DNA from: Actibacterium pelagium
GTDB lineage: Bacteria > Pseudomonadota > Alphaproteobacteria > Rhodobacterales > Rhodobacteraceae
Assembly (NCBI RefSeq): GCF_002285415.1
Contig: NZ_NSBU01000006.1
Span: 356,001-420,000, forward strand
Length of the DNA stretch: 64,000 bases
Reading direction: 5' to 3'
The notes under the pieces are model-generated. The model made no database searches and was not told where the DNA came from. It saw only the letters and a program-made list of their open reading frames with translations. Positions 34,590-44,979 of this stretch are shown piece by piece. Position 1 is the stretch's first letter. Every line of letters starts with the position of its first letter. The position numbers were made by a program, and so were the translations under genes.

Positions 34590-35446
34590 GCGGGCACCTT
34601 GTCCAGAATGGCGGCGGCGCGGGCGGACTCTGCTTCCAGCTCTGTCCAGTCGGGGACATCGTTGTCCCATTCGATCAGCGTGGGCAGGGGGCCGGATTTG
34701 GCGATGGTATAGTCATAAAGCGCCCAGACCGGATCGACGACGGGCTTGCCGTGGCTGTCGATCAGCAGGGGCGCGCCGGTTTCATCGGCATCTTCGTCAT
34801 GGCCGCCAAGGTGGATTTCCCCAACCTTATCCAGCGGGAAGGCGTCGATATAGGCGCGGGCGTCCAGCTGTTGGTTGGTGGCCGATACGAAGACGTTGTT
34901 GACGTCCAGCAGCAGGCCACAGCCGGTGCGGCGGGCGATCTCGGCCAGAAAGTCGGTCTCTTCCATCTCGGTCTCGGCGAAGGCCAGATAGGTCGAGGGG
35001 TTTTCCAGCAGCATCTGGCGACCCAGAACCTCTTGCACCTGATCAATGTGATCGCAGACGCGGGTCAGTGTTCCCTGAGTATAGGGCAGCGGCAGCAGGT
35101 CGTTCAGAAAGTGGGTGTCATGCGTGGACCAAGCCAGATGTTCGGAAAAGCGGGCAGGCTGTAGCCAGCCGACAAGCTGTTTCAGCCGGTCCAGATGTTC
35201 TGGGTCCAAGGGGGCCTCGCCGCCGATGGACAGGCCGACACCATGGACGGAAAAGGCAAAGCGTTCGGCCAGGTGACGCAGTTGCGCCAGCGGGCGGCCG
35301 CCCATTCCCATGTAATTCTCGGCGTGGATTTCCAGCCAGTCGACGGCACCCGCATCCTTCATGATCGCGCTGAAATGCTGCGGTTTGTAGCCTACGCCGG
35401 GGCGATTGGGCAGCTGTTCAAAGCGGTGGGGAAGAGCGTCAAGCAT
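34586..35446 (-). CDS. bufB: MNIO-family bufferin maturase BufB (DUF692)
   Basis: Multinuclear non-heme iron oxidase of 286 residues with a TIM-barrel fold. Metal-binding patterns in order: [10 protein letters not shown] (38-47), [43 protein letters not shown] and IEWDNDVP. Such enzymes change Cys residues in RiPP precursors; BufB makes thiooxazole-type rings in bufferins and MbnB is a distant relative. The frame extends to 35905, but the upstream part overlaps bufA in another frame, so the ATG at 35446 is chosen. It is coupled to bufC. Confidence 0.93.
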   Translation of the reverse strand: MLDALPHRFEQLPNRPGVGYKPQHFSAIMKDAGAVDWLEIHAENYMGMGGRPLAQLRHLAERFAFSVHGVGLSIGGEAPLDPEHLDRLKQLVGWLQPARFSEHLAWSTHDTHFLNDLLPLPYTQGTLTRVCDHIDQVQEVLGRQMLLENPSTYLAFAETEMEETDFLAEIARRTGCGLLLDVNNVFVSATNQQLDARAYIDAFPLDKVGEIHLGGHDEDADETGAPLLIDSHGKPVVDPVWALYDYTIAKSGPLPTLIEWDNDVPDWTELEAESARAAAILDKVPA

Positions 35447-35508
35447 CGCAAGGCCTTTGGCTGAAAGAGGGTGCCCCCCGGCGCGTATCGCCGAGAGGCG
35501 AGGGGGTC

Positions 35509-35802
35509 TTATGCGGGCAGGTCGCGGTCCAGTGCTTCCAGCGAGCCCATGCGGCCGTCCGGCAGCTCCATGGTTTCGCAGGTGCCGGCCGGAACCAGGG
35601 TCCATGCGTTGCCCTGATAGTCTACGGTCGAGGAACCGGCGCATGTGGTGCCCGGGCCCGCGGCGCAATCGTTTTCGCCTGCCAGCGAAACGCCAAAGCA
35701 CTTTTCGTTCTTTTCTTCCATGGCGACGGCGGTCGTGGCGTGTGCGGTGAAGGCTGCGGCAACGGCGCCAGCGACGGCGAGGGTTTTTACGGTGTTGGAC
35801 AT
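35509..35802 (-). CDS. bufA1: Bufferin precursor BufA1 (DUF2282), copper-binding RiPP
   Basis: Protein of 97 residues. Residues 1-27 form a Sec signal peptide (ends TTAVA). The mature part holds four Cys: Cys35 in EKCFGV, Cys46 in NDCAAG, Cys54 in TTCAGS and Cys75 in GTCETM. The block from Cys35 to Cys75, including [12 protein letters not shown], is the DUF2282 hallmark. Bufferins are exported RiPPs that bind copper after BufB has modified Cys residues. It is the first gene of the operon, with an AAAGGGA site and 62 nt before bufB. Confidence 0.93.
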   Translation of the reverse strand: MSNTVKTLAVAGAVAAAFTAHATTAVAMEEKNEKCFGVSLAGENDCAAGPGTTCAGSSTVDYQGNAWTLVPAGTCETMELPDGRMGSLEALDRDLPA

Positions 35803-35833
35803 TGGGTGTTCCCTTTTTGAAAAATCTCAAAGC

Positions 35834-35849
35834 GTCGCCTTGTTGCGAC
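35834..35849. promoter_or_regulatory. Inverted repeat close to the bufA1 start
   Basis: GTCGC-N6-GCGAC, a perfect repeat 32 nt upstream of the bufA1 ATG. It could be a hairpin in the leader or an operator. It has the same 5-6-5 layout as the repeat 52 nt further upstream. Confidence 0.45.
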
Positions 35850-35900
35850 ACCAAGAAGATTGTCCGCCCCGGCACGGCTTTTCCATTCACAGGCCCGTGG

Positions 35901-35916
35901 GTCACAGCCGCGTGAC
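35901..35916. promoter_or_regulatory. Palindromic operator-like site upstream of bufA1
   Basis: The perfect repeat GTCAC-N6-GTGAC is centred about 106 nt before the bufA1 start. The layout suits a dimeric helix-turn-helix regulator. No regulator gene is next to the operon, so the factor is unknown. I find no ECF-type -35/-10 pair in the same stretch. Confidence 0.45.
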
Positions 35917-35949
35917 TGCTGGTGAGATGGCGCGAGCGTTTCGTGAGAG

Positions 35950-36137
35950 GTTTTGCAAGAAACCCGCGGAAAAAATCACAACGGCGTTAGCAAAAACGCG
36001 GATCGCGTGAGGTCGCGTTTCAACGGGCTGGGGGGCTGTAACAAATATTCGGACCGAAACGGCCCGTTCTTAGGGCTTGTTACAGGTTTCGTGATCGGTT
36101 TCAGAAAGAGAACGCCGTTCAGCAGGGCTAAAAGAAA
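35950..36137. other. Gap between the bufferin operon and thrS: no gene seen
   Basis: Both flanking genes are on the minus strand. Open frames here on the plus strand only run into the antisense of thrS and have no ribosome-binding site or recognisable product. The stretch is AT-richer in places (36038-36050) and probably holds upstream control DNA of the bufferin operon. Confidence 0.5.
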
Positions 36138-36168
36138 CGGCCAGAGACCCTGTTTGGGGCTCTGGCCG
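36138..36168 (-). terminator. Terminator of thrS
   Basis: The 8-bp stem GGCCAGAG/CTCTGGCC has an added CCC/GGG helix inside. On the minus strand it is followed by GTTTCTTTTAG. It lies 23 nt past the thrS stop. Confidence 0.75.
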
Positions 36169-36190
36169 CGTCTATTGATTTCAAAACCGC

Positions 36191-38137
36191 TTACAGAAGG
36201 TCGGGCGGGGTCGCCGATTTCGACAGTTCCGCGACGATTTCGTCCAGCGACACGACGCTGGTCTGTTTTTCGCCAAGGCGGCGGACGGTCACGGTGCGCT
36301 CTTCGACCTCTTTCATGCCGATGGCCAAGATCACCGGTACTTTCCCAAGCGAGTGCTCGCGGACCTTGTAGTTGATCTTTTCGTTGCGGGTGTCGGCCTC
36401 GGCGCGGACGCCTGCGGCTTTCAGCGCGTCGACAACTTCGGCCACGAACGGGTCGGCGTCCGAGATGATCGAGGCCACAACAACCTGACGAGGGGCCAGC
36501 CAGAAGGGCAGCTTGCCGGCGTGTTCCTCGATCAGGATGCCGATGAAACGCTCGAACGAGCCAAGGCAGGCACGGTGCAGCATGAACGGGCGATGTTTCG
36601 CGCCATCTGCGCCGATGAAGGTCGCATCCAGACGTTCCGGCAGGTTGGGGTCAACCTGAAGGGTGCCGCACTGCCAGTCCCGGCCGATCGCGTCGGTCAG
36701 GGTGAACTCCAGTTTCGGACCATAGAAAGCACCTTCGCCTTCGAGGATCTCAAAGTCGTACCCGGCGGCCTTACAGGCGTCGCCCAAGGCTTTTTCCACG
36801 AAGTCCCAGCTTTCGTCGCTGCCGATCCGCTTTTCGGGGCGGGTCGACAGTTTGATGGTCCAGTCGTGGAAGCCAAGGTCGGCATAGACCTTGGACAGGA
36901 AGGCAATGAACTTCGCAGTTTCCGAGGTGATCTGGTCTTCAGCGCAGAAGATGTGGCCATCGTCCTGCGTAAAGCCGCGCACCCGCATCACGCCATGCAG
37001 CGCGCCCGAGGGTTCATAACGGGCACAAGAGCCGAACTCGGCCATGCGCAGCGGCAGGTCGCGATAGGACTTCAGGCCCTGATTGAACACCTGCACGTGG
37101 CAAGGGCAGTTCATCGGCTTCAATGCGTTGATCGCCTTTTCGCGGGCGTGCTCTTCGTCGACTTCAACGATGAACATGTTTTCCTGGTACTTGTCCCAGT
37201 GGCCCGAGGCCTCCCACAGTTTGCGGTCGACGACCTGCGGGGTGTTCACCTCGACATAGCCGTCCTTGTCCTGCATGCGGCGCATGTAGTCCTGAAGGGT
37301 GGTGTAGATGCGCCAGCCATTGGGATGCCAGAAGACCTGACCGGGGGCCTCTTCCTGCATGTGGAACAAGTCCATCTCTTTGCCCAGCTTGCGGTGGTCG
37401 CGCTTGGCGGCCTCTTCCAGCATGTGCAGGTGCTTCTTCAGGCCTTCTTTGTTCTGGAAGGCCACGCCATAGATGCGCTGTAACATCGCGCGGTCGCTGT
37501 CGCCACGCCAATAGGCGCCCGCGATGGACATCAGTTTGAACGCGTCGCCTGGCACCTGACCGGTGTGTTGCAGGTGGGGGCCACGGCAAAGGTCCTGCCA
37601 GTGGCCGTGCCAGTACATGCGCAGCGGCTCGTCGCCCGGAATGGCGTCGATCAGTTCGACCTTGTAGGGCTCGTTATTCGCCTCATAGAATTTCACCGCA
37701 CGGTCGCGTTCCCAGACTTCGGTGGTTACGGGCTCGCGTTTGTTGATGATCTCTTTCATCTTCTTTTCGATGAGGGCGAGGTCTTCGGGTGTGAACGGCT
37801 CTTCGCGGTCAAAGTCATAGTACCAGCCGTTTTCGATAACCGGACCAATGGTGACCTTGGTGGCAGGCCAGATTTCCTGCACGGCGCGCGCCATGATGTG
37901 GGCGCAGTCGTGACGGATCAGTTCCAGCGCCTGGGCGTCATCCTTCATGGTGTGGATGGCGATCTCGGCATCTTCATTGATCGGCCACTGCAGGTCCCAG
38001 TGGGCGCCGTTCACAGTTGCAGAGATGGCCTTTTTGGCCAGAGAGTTGGAAATGCCAGCGGCGATTTCGGCAGCAGTGATGCCTGCGTCGAACTCGCGCG
38101 AATTGCCATCGGGAAAAGTCAGGGAAATCTGGGCCAT
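36191..38137 (-). CDS. thrS: Threonyl-tRNA synthetase
   Basis: Class II synthetase of 648 residues, full length. The TGS domain is at about 1-60, then the editing domain with the zinc-type HDCAH (HxxxH-like) segment, then the catalytic core with motif 2 in [20 protein letters not shown], the zinc Cys in MNCPCH, and motif 3 in [17 protein letters not shown]. The anticodon-binding domain closes the protein. The frame continues to 38386, but ATG 38137 begins with the TGS domain. The upstream GAGGAG is 12 nt away, so the ribosome-binding site is not ideal. Confidence 0.96.
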   Translation of the reverse strand: MAQISLTFPDGNSREFDAGITAAEIAAGISNSLAKKAISATVNGAHWDLQWPINEDAEIAIHTMKDDAQALELIRHDCAHIMARAVQEIWPATKVTIGPVIENGWYYDFDREEPFTPEDLALIEKKMKEIINKREPVTTEVWERDRAVKFYEANNEPYKVELIDAIPGDEPLRMYWHGHWQDLCRGPHLQHTGQVPGDAFKLMSIAGAYWRGDSDRAMLQRIYGVAFQNKEGLKKHLHMLEEAAKRDHRKLGKEMDLFHMQEEAPGQVFWHPNGWRIYTTLQDYMRRMQDKDGYVEVNTPQVVDRKLWEASGHWDKYQENMFIVEVDEEHAREKAINALKPMNCPCHVQVFNQGLKSYRDLPLRMAEFGSCARYEPSGALHGVMRVRGFTQDDGHIFCAEDQITSETAKFIAFLSKVYADLGFHDWTIKLSTRPEKRIGSDESWDFVEKALGDACKAAGYDFEILEGEGAFYGPKLEFTLTDAIGRDWQCGTLQVDPNLPERLDATFIGADGAKHRPFMLHRACLGSFERFIGILIEEHAGKLPFWLAPRQVVVASIISDADPFVAEVVDALKAAGVRAEADTRNEKINYKVREHSLGKVPVILAIGMKEVEERTVTVRRLGEKQTSVVSLDEIVAELSKSATPPDLL

Positions 38138-38270
38138 CGGCCTTAGCTCCTCGTCAGTTTGGCGCCCACGGAACGCCCGGTTGCGGGTTATGTGTTGGTC
38201 CGCGTTGTGACGAGGTTTTGGGCGTCTGTCAACGGGTGACGTGCCCCGCCTGAGCCGGTCCCGGCGCAGG

Positions 38271-38312
38271 CAGCCCCCGGCCCCCTTCGATGGGGGGCTG
38301 GGGGCTGTTTTT
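38271..38312. terminator. Very strong hairpin between valS and thrS
   Basis: CAGCCCCCGGCCCCC (38271-38285) pairs with GGGGGGCTGGGGGCTG (38292-38307). The five T that follow are on the plus strand, although valS and thrS are both on the minus strand. On the minus strand the hairpin follows the valS stop without a T-run. Confidence 0.6.
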
Positions 38313-38318
38313 GTCAGG

Positions 38319-41300
38319 TCAGTCCAGTTCGGCCAGACGATCCAGTGCGGCTTGCAGCTTGTCGGCTTCGCCTTGTCGCGCGGCAAGGTTGGCGCGGGCT
38401 TCTTCGACCACTTCTTCCGGAGCCGAGGCCACGAATTTGGGGTTGTTCAGACGTCCGTTCAGACCGCCGATTTCCTTGGCAAGTTTGCCCAGAGTTTTCT
38501 CAAGGCGCGCTTTTTCCTCTGCGATGTCAATGACATCTGCCAGTGGCAGGCCAAAGGTGCCGCCTTCGGCCGCGACGGTGACGCAGCCTTTGGGGAAGGC
38601 GTCTACTGCGCTCAAGCTTTCGATCCGTGCAAGGCGTTTGATCAGCGTCTCGTTGTTGTCCCACGCAGCCTGCGCATCGCCCGACAGACCAGTGTGCAGC
38701 ATGTCCAGACGCGCGCCTGCGGGTACGTGCATTTGCGCACGGGCAGAGCGGATGTCTTCGATCAGGCCGATCACCCAGTTCATCTCGGTATCGGCTTTTT
38801 CGTCAATCAGATCAGCGGCCTTGTAGGTCGGCCAGTCGGTGTGAACCAGCGGCTTTTCGCGGGTACCCGAGGTCTCCCACAGCTCTTCAGTGATGAAGGG
38901 CATGATCGGGTGAAGCATGATGAAACACTGGTCCAGAACCCATGCCATGACGGCTTGGGTTTCGGCCTTGGCTTCGGCGTCGCCGCCCATCAGCAGGGGT
39001 TTCGAGAACTCGACATACCAGTCGCAGACCTTGCCCCAGACAAAGGCGTAAAGCGCATTGGCCGCGTCGTTGAAACGGAAGGTTTCCAGCGCCGCATCGA
39101 CGGTTTCGCGGGTGCGGGCGACCTCGCCGATGATCCACTTATTCAGCGTATGTTTTGCGTGCAGATCCTGTACAGAAGCTGTGCGTACAACATCGGCCTC
39201 GAATACACCGTTCATCTCGGCGAAACGGGCGGCGTTCCACAGTTTGGTGCCGAAGTTCCGGTAGCCTTTGATCCGCTCCATGTCCAGCTTCAGCACGCCC
39301 CCAAGGGCGGCCATCGCGGCGGAAGAGAAGCGCAGCGCGTCGGCGCCGTATTCGTCGATGATGTCCAGCGGGTCCATGACGTTGCCGGTGGATTTCGACA
39401 TCTTCTTGCCCTTGGCGTCGCGGACGAGGCCGTGCAGGTAAACCGTGTCGAAGGGTATTTCGTCGACAACAGCCAGCTGCATCATCATCATCCGGGCAAC
39501 CCAGAAGAACAGGATGTCCTGACCGGTAACCAGCGTCGAGGTCGGGAAGTATTTCGAGGTCTCCTCGGTCCATTCGGGCCAGCCAAGCGTGCCGATCGGC
39601 CAGAGGCCGGACGAGAACCACGTGTCCAGAACGTCAGAGTCGCGCCAGACCGGGTAGACCAGCTTGGTCGGATCCTCGGTCACCTCGTATTCGGCAAGGC
39701 TGGCGGCAAGCGCGTGAACGGCGGCGTTGCGGTCTTCAACCTCGACCACTTTGGCGTGGTTCAGCGGCGTGGGCAGGCCGGCCTCGTCATCGACGAAGCG
39801 AGACTTCACATCTTCGAAGCTGGCACCACAGTGGCGTTTTTCGTCGCCCAGAAGCAGGTTCTGATCCATCAGCAGGCGGCCCATTTCGACAAAGTCGAGC
39901 TGGCCGTCGCCTTCGTCATCAACGAAGTCGTTGCCGGACAGGTCCAGACCGTACCAGACCGGAATCTGGTGTCCCCACCACAGCTGTCGCGAGATGCACC
40001 AAGGCTCGATGTTTTCCAGCCAGTGGTAGTAAACTTTCTCTCCGCTTTCGGGCAGGATTTTCACGTCGCCATTGCGGACAGCGTCCAGCGCGGGGCCAAC
40101 AACCTTTTCGGCGTCGACGAACCACTGGTCGGTCAGCATCGGTTCGATAACCACTTTCGAACGGTCGCCGAAGGGCTGCATGATCGGCTTGTTCTCGACC
40201 ATGGGGACGGTGACTTCGATCTCGTTGCCGTCGTCGTCCTTCTGGGTCTCGGTCGTCATGACGGCGAGGCCTTCGTCGGTGATCTGTTCAACGACCAGTT
40301 TACGCGCCTCGAACCGGTCCAGACCGCGCAGGTCATCAGGAACAAGGTTGATCACATCAACTTCGTTCTCGGTGAAGTCGGCGCCCTTTGCATGGGCTTG
40401 GGCCTTGGCAGCTTCCTTGGCGTAGTCTTCGCCATCGGCGCGCATGTGGCCCTTCATGTCCATCAGGCGGTACATCGGAATGCCACCGCGCTTGGCGACT
40501 TGGTAGTCGTTGAAGTCATGCGCACCGGTGATCTTCACAGCACCCGAGCCGAAGTCGGGATCGGGGTATTCATCGGTGATGATTGGGATCTGGCGGCGGT
40601 GCTCTTTCGGGCCAACCGGGATTTCGCACAGCTTGCCGACGATGGGCGCATAGCGTTCATCGGATGGGTGTACCGCAACCGCGCCATCGCCCAGCATGGT
40701 CTCGGGGCGGGTGGTGGCGATCGAGATATAGTCGCGCTCTTCTTCCAGCGTGACGTTGCCGTCTTCGTCTTTCTCGACATAGGTGTAGGTCGCGCCGCCC
40801 GCGAGCGGGTATTTGAAGTGCCACATGTGGCCCGCGACCTCGATGTTTTCGACCTCTAGGTCGGAAATCGCGGTTTCAAAATGCGGGTCCCAGTTGACCA
40901 GTCGCTTGCCGCGATAGATCAGGCCCTTTTCATACATGTCGACGAAGACCTTGATGACCGCGTCGTGGAAGTTGGGAGAGTTCTCGTGCCCAACCCGCGT
41001 GTCACCCTGTGCACCGGCCATGGTAAAGGCGGTGCGGTCCCAGTCGCAGGAGGCGCCAAGGCGCTTGAGCTGCTGAACGATGGTGCCGCCCGATTGCTCT
41101 TTCCATTCCCAGATCTTGGCAAGGAAATCCTCGCGCGAGAAATCAGTGCGTTTCTTGCCTTGTTCGTTCAGCTGGCGTTCGACAACCATTTGGGTCGCGA
41201 TGCCGGCGTGGTCGGTGCCTGGCTGCCACAGGGTGTCGAAGCCCTGCATGCGTTTCCAGCGCATCAGGATGTCCTGCAGCGTGTTGTTGAACGCGTGACC

Positions 41301-41462
41301 CATGTGCAGGACGCCGGTGACGTTGGGCGGCGGGATCATGATGCAATATGTGCTGGCGCCGTCCTTGGCGTTGGCACCGGCACGGAAAGCATTTGCTGCT
41401 TCCCACTTGGCATAGATCCGCGGCTCGGCGGTGTTTGCGTCGAATGTCTTTTCCATCGGCAT
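38319..41462 (-). CDS. valS: Valyl-tRNA synthetase
   Basis: Class I synthetase of 1047 residues, somewhat long for the family. The HIGH motif is HMGH (53-56) after PPPNVTG. The large CP1 editing domain is in the middle, and KMSKS in [10 protein letters not shown] lies near residue 687. A C-terminal coiled coil (about 970-1047, with many Lys/Glu/Leu) is the tRNA-binding arm. The start may be the first or third codon (both ATG). It is divergent from the CoxL-like gene. Confidence 0.96.
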   Translation of the reverse strand: MPMEKTFDANTAEPRIYAKWEAANAFRAGANAKDGASTYCIMIPPPNVTGVLHMGHAFNNTLQDILMRWKRMQGFDTLWQPGTDHAGIATQMVVERQLNEQGKKRTDFSREDFLAKIWEWKEQSGGTIVQQLKRLGASCDWDRTAFTMAGAQGDTRVGHENSPNFHDAVIKVFVDMYEKGLIYRGKRLVNWDPHFETAISDLEVENIEVAGHMWHFKYPLAGGATYTYVEKDEDGNVTLEEERDYISIATTRPETMLGDGAVAVHPSDERYAPIVGKLCEIPVGPKEHRRQIPIITDEYPDPDFGSGAVKITGAHDFNDYQVAKRGGIPMYRLMDMKGHMRADGEDYAKEAAKAQAHAKGADFTENEVDVINLVPDDLRGLDRFEARKLVVEQITDEGLAVMTTETQKDDDGNEIEVTVPMVENKPIMQPFGDRSKVVIEPMLTDQWFVDAEKVVGPALDAVRNGDVKILPESGEKVYYHWLENIEPWCISRQLWWGHQIPVWYGLDLSGNDFVDDEGDGQLDFVEMGRLLMDQNLLLGDEKRHCGASFEDVKSRFVDDEAGLPTPLNHAKVVEVEDRNAAVHALAASLAEYEVTEDPTKLVYPVWRDSDVLDTWFSSGLWPIGTLGWPEWTEETSKYFPTSTLVTGQDILFFWVARMMMMQLAVVDEIPFDTVYLHGLVRDAKGKKMSKSTGNVMDPLDIIDEYGADALRFSSAAMAALGGVLKLDMERIKGYRNFGTKLWNAARFAEMNGVFEADVVRTASVQDLHAKHTLNKWIIGEVARTRETVDAALETFRFNDAANALYAFVWGKVCDWYVEFSKPLLMGGDAEAKAETQAVMAWVLDQCFIMLHPIMPFITEELWETSGTREKPLVHTDWPTYKAADLIDEKADTEMNWVIGLIEDIRSARAQMHVPAGARLDMLHTGLSGDAQAAWDNNETLIKRLARIESLSAVDAFPKGCVTVAAEGGTFGLPLADVIDIAEEKARLEKTLGKLAKEIGGLNGRLNNPKFVASAPEEVVEEARANLAARQGEADKLQAALDRLAELD

Positions 41463-41609
41463 CGGGGTGGTCCCACATCGTCTGATCTAGAGTTGCTTCC
41501 CGTGTAACGAATGGCTGCGGGAAGGGAAAGACTGTGCGCGATATTCCCTTTCGGGCTGGACACCAAATCGTGGCCATTTAGGCTTTGCAGGGAATTAAGG
41601 AGATAACGC

Positions 41610-43901
41610 ATGACGGAATTCGGCAAGGCACAGGGTGTGAACCGGGTCGAGGATGATCGGTTCCTTCGGGGCAAGGGGCGTTACGTGGACGATATTGCGC
41701 CCGAAGGGGCGGGGTTTGCGGTGTTTCTACGCTCCCCAGTCGCGCATGCGGTGATTTCAGAGTTGAACGTTGATGATGCGCGGCAGGCGCCCGGCGTGCA
41801 GCTGGTACTGACGGCAGAGGATATGCAGCGCGAAGGGATGCGCCCGCGGATGAACGCCACCGTTGCCCCGTGTGAGGATGGCAGCAAGGGCGCGGCGCCC
41901 ACCCGGCCAATTCTGGCGACTGGCAAAGTGCGCTTTGTTGGCGAGCCTGTAGCGATGGTGGTCGCGGATACCCGAGAGGCCGCCTTGGACGCGATTGAGA
42001 TGATCGTGTTCGAGTTCGACGACCTGCCCGCCAAGGTGGATCTTGGAGCGGGTGGGGAAACCATCCATGAAGAGGCCCCGGACAATCTGGCCTTCAACTA
42101 TGGTCTGGGCGATGAAGCAGCGACCGACGCGGCGCTGGCAAACGCGGACCATGTGGTGAAGCTGCGGCTGTATGATAACCGCGTAGTCTCTAACCCGATG
42201 GAGCCGCGCGGTTGCTACGCCGAGATGGCCGAGGGCCGCCTGCACGTCGGTTACAACGGGCAGGGTGTCTGGGGGCTGAAATCGGAACTGGCCAAGGTGC
42301 TGGGCATGGAGGCCGAGGATATTCGCGTGACCACCCCCGATGTGGGTGGAGGGTTCGGCACGAAGGGGATGTCCTACCCAGAGTATTTCGCCGTCGGACA
42401 GGCCGCGCGGTTGTTGAACGCGCCGGTGCGCTGGATGGCTGACCGGTCAGAGACCATGCTGACCGACAATGCCGGTCGTGATCTGTATTCCGATGCGGTT
42501 ATCGGGTTCGACAAGGACCTGAAGGTCGTCGCCTACCGGGTCGATGTGGCGTCGAACCTCGGGGCCTATAACTCTGGCTTTGCGCAGATGATCCAGTCTT
42601 ACCTGTTCAGCCGGGTTCTGACCGGGGCCTATGACATCCAGACGGCCTATCTGAACACCAAGGGGTATTTCACCAACACTACTCAGGTGGATGCCTATCG
42701 CGGGGCGGGCCGGCCCGAGGCGATGTTCACGCTTGAGACGCTGATGCACCATGCGGCCCGACAGTTGGGTGTGGATGTGACAGAGCTGCGCCGCCGCAAT
42801 TTCATCGCGCCGGACAAGTTTCCCTATAAGACCATCAGCGGCGAGGTTTATGACGTGGGCGAGTTTGCCCGCGTGCAGGACCGGGCACTGGCGCTAGCCG
42901 ATGTGGGGGGCTTCGCCGCCCGCAAGGCTGAAAGTACGGCAAAGGGCAAATTGCGGGGGCTGGGGACGGCCTTTTACGTGGAATCGGTGCTGGGCGATCC
43001 GAACGAGACGGCAAAGGTTGAGTTTGCCGATGATGGCATGGTGAACCTTTACGTTGGTACCCAGTCGAACGGGCAGGGGCACGAGACGGCCTATACCCAG
43101 TTCCTGTCGTCGCAATCCGGTATCCCCAAGGACCGAATTCGCATCGTGCAGGGTGACAGTGACCTGATCGCCAAGGGGGGCGGAACGGGCGGTTCGCGCT
43201 CTGTCACTGTTCAGAACACGGCTATTTTGGCGACCGTGAAAGAGATGATCGCGACGCTGACCCCCTTTGTGGCGGGCCAGCTTGGGGTGGACGAGGCTTT
43301 GGTCACGTTTGAGGACGGGCAATTCCGGTCCGAGTCTTCGAACAAGTCGCCCACCCTGATGGAAGTGGCCGAAATGGCGCGCGACGACGACCGCGCCGAG
43401 CTTTTGGTGCATGAGGTATCTACCCGTCTGGCCGGGCGATCCTTCCCCAATGGTGGTCACATCTGCGAGGTCGAAGTCGACCCCGAAACCGGTTCGGTCG
43501 AGGTTGCCAGCTATGCGGTTGCCGATGATTTCGGCAACCTGATGAACAAGGCGCTGGTCGAGGGGCAGGTGCATGGCGGCGTTGTTCAGGGCATTGGCCA
43601 GATGCTGACAGAACATGTGGTCTATGACGAAGATGGGCAGCTGCTCTCGGGAACGTTTATGGACTATGCCTTGCCGCGTGCCTCGGACGCCCCCATTTTT
43701 AAATTTGTAACCGAACCTGTGCCAGGATCGGGCAACCCGCTGGGCATGAAGGGCTGTGGCGAGGCCGGAACGGTCGGCGCCATGGGCGCGGTGGCCAACG
43801 CGGTACAGGACGCTTTGGGCGGCGATCGGTTCCTTGATCCGCCCTACACGCCGCACCGTGTGTGGCAATATTTGCAAGAGGAGAGACGTGAAGCTTCGTG
43901 A
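41610..43901 (+). CDS. Xanthine oxidase-family molybdenum subunit, form II CoxL-like
   Basis: Large subunit of 763 residues of a molybdenum hydroxylase. The N-terminal Ald_Xan_dh_C domain lies within about 1-130. Then come the cofactor-binding segments VGGGFGTKG and the loop AYRGAGR (about 362-368), which marks form II CoxL-like proteins rather than true CO dehydrogenase (AYxCSFR). The catalytic Glu is in GCGEAGTVG (about 718). The [2Fe-2S] small and FAD medium subunits are not in the window. The start has AAGGAG at 7 nt. The substrate is unknown. Confidence 0.88.
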   Translation: MTEFGKAQGVNRVEDDRFLRGKGRYVDDIAPEGAGFAVFLRSPVAHAVISELNVDDARQAPGVQLVLTAEDMQREGMRPRMNATVAPCEDGSKGAAPTRPILATGKVRFVGEPVAMVVADTREAALDAIEMIVFEFDDLPAKVDLGAGGETIHEEAPDNLAFNYGLGDEAATDAALANADHVVKLRLYDNRVVSNPMEPRGCYAEMAEGRLHVGYNGQGVWGLKSELAKVLGMEAEDIRVTTPDVGGGFGTKGMSYPEYFAVGQAARLLNAPVRWMADRSETMLTDNAGRDLYSDAVIGFDKDLKVVAYRVDVASNLGAYNSGFAQMIQSYLFSRVLTGAYDIQTAYLNTKGYFTNTTQVDAYRGAGRPEAMFTLETLMHHAARQLGVDVTELRRRNFIAPDKFPYKTISGEVYDVGEFARVQDRALALADVGGFAARKAESTAKGKLRGLGTAFYVESVLGDPNETAKVEFADDGMVNLYVGTQSNGQGHETAYTQFLSSQSGIPKDRIRIVQGDSDLIAKGGGTGGSRSVTVQNTAILATVKEMIATLTPFVAGQLGVDEALVTFEDGQFRSESSNKSPTLMEVAEMARDDDRAELLVHEVSTRLAGRSFPNGGHICEVEVDPETGSVEVASYAVADDFGNLMNKALVEGQVHGGVVQGIGQMLTEHVVYDEDGQLLSGTFMDYALPRASDAPIFKFVTEPVPGSGNPLGMKGCGEAGTVGAMGAVANAVQDALGGDRFLDPPYTPHRVWQYLQEERREAS

Positions 43902-44979
43902 ACGGTTCGTAGGCTGGTTAAGGGCAAGAGGTCTTGCCCGGGCCACTCATGCGCATCCGATGCGGGGCCCCGTCACCCATGTGGTGATCCTTGACGGGAC
44001 CATGTCGACCCTTGATCCGGGCTTCGAGACGCACGCAGGCACGCTTTACAAGCTGCTGTGCGATCTACCGGGGTCCGAGAATATCTCTGTCTATTATGCG
44101 GCGGGTATTCAGCTGCCTGACTGGATGGCGGCTGGGGATGTCTTGCGGGGCAAGGGGATCAACCAGCAGATCCGACAGGCTTATGGTTATCTGTCTTCAC
44201 GGTATCATCCGGGGGACCGGATCTTCCTGTTCGGCTATTCGCGGGGCGCCTATGCGGTGCGCTCGCTATCCGGGGTGATTGACCGGGTGGGGCTATTGCG
44301 CGCCGAACATGCGATAGAGCGGAATGTGCGGCAGGCTTACCGGCATTATCGGGCGGTCGAACTGTCGGACTCGGGCCGGGAGTTCGCGCAGGCCTTTTGC
44401 CATCCACGGACAGAGGTCGAGATGATTGGCATCTGGGACACGGTCAAGGCGCTGGGGCTGCGGCTGCCTGTGGTGTCGATGTTCCGCGACCCTGCGCATT
44501 CCTTTCACAATGATCAGCTGTCGGACGTGGTGAAACACGGGTTTCACGCGCTGGCGCTGGATGAACGCCGGGTGGTCTATGCCCCGGTGATGTGGCGCTG
44601 CCCCGAGGGGTTCACCGGCCATGTCGAACAGATGTGGTTTTGCGGGGCGCATGGCGACGTCGGTGGTCAGTTAAGCGGGTTCGAAGCTGCCCGGCCCTTG
44701 GCCAATATCTCGCTGGTCTGGATGCTGGAGAAGGCGCAAGAGGTGGGTTTGGCCCTGCCCTCGGGCTGGTGCGACCGGTTTCCCTGCGATGTATCGGCCC
44801 CGTCCAAGGGCATGAACCATGGCTGGGGGAAGCTGTTCGTGTATCGCAGGTCCCGGATCGTGGGCTTCGATGCGTCCGAGGCGATTCACCCCACGGCCCG
44901 CGATCACCCGCTGGTTAAACACTGGGAGAGGGCTTCGGCCACAATCCCTCAGACAGAAGCACTGGCAGATACCCCCTAG
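43888..44979 (+). CDS. DUF2235 alpha/beta-hydrolase-like protein
   Basis: Protein of 363 residues. The nucleophile elbow GYSRGAYAVRSL (Ser near 118) and the IGIWDTVKALG segment with its Asp are typical of DUF2235, a family that includes type VI secretion phospholipases of the Tle1 kind. No signal peptide is seen and no T6SS genes are near. The GTG start overlaps the end of the CoxL-like gene by 14 nt, so the two are co-translated. It may be a cytosolic lipase or esterase; the function is open. Confidence 0.83.
   Translation: MKLRERFVGWLRARGLARATHAHPMRGPVTHVVILDGTMSTLDPGFETHAGTLYKLLCDLPGSENISVYYAAGIQLPDWMAAGDVLRGKGINQQIRQAYGYLSSRYHPGDRIFLFGYSRGAYAVRSLSGVIDRVGLLRAEHAIERNVRQAYRHYRAVELSDSGREFAQAFCHPRTEVEMIGIWDTVKALGLRLPVVSMFRDPAHSFHNDQLSDVVKHGFHALALDERRVVYAPVMWRCPEGFTGHVEQMWFCGAHGDVGGQLSGFEAARPLANISLVWMLEKAQEVGLALPSGWCDRFPCDVSAPSKGMNHGWGKLFVYRRSRIVGFDASEAIHPTARDHPLVKHWERASATIPQTEALADTP

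Noticed and set aside
35953..36375. Frame of 140 codons between bufA1 and thrS
   Set aside because: It crosses the thrS terminator and the thrS 3' end in antisense and has no recognisable product.
38241..40859. Open frame of about 870 codons antisense to valS
   Set aside because: It mirrors valS codon structure. valS has full class I motifs, so this is a GC-driven shadow.
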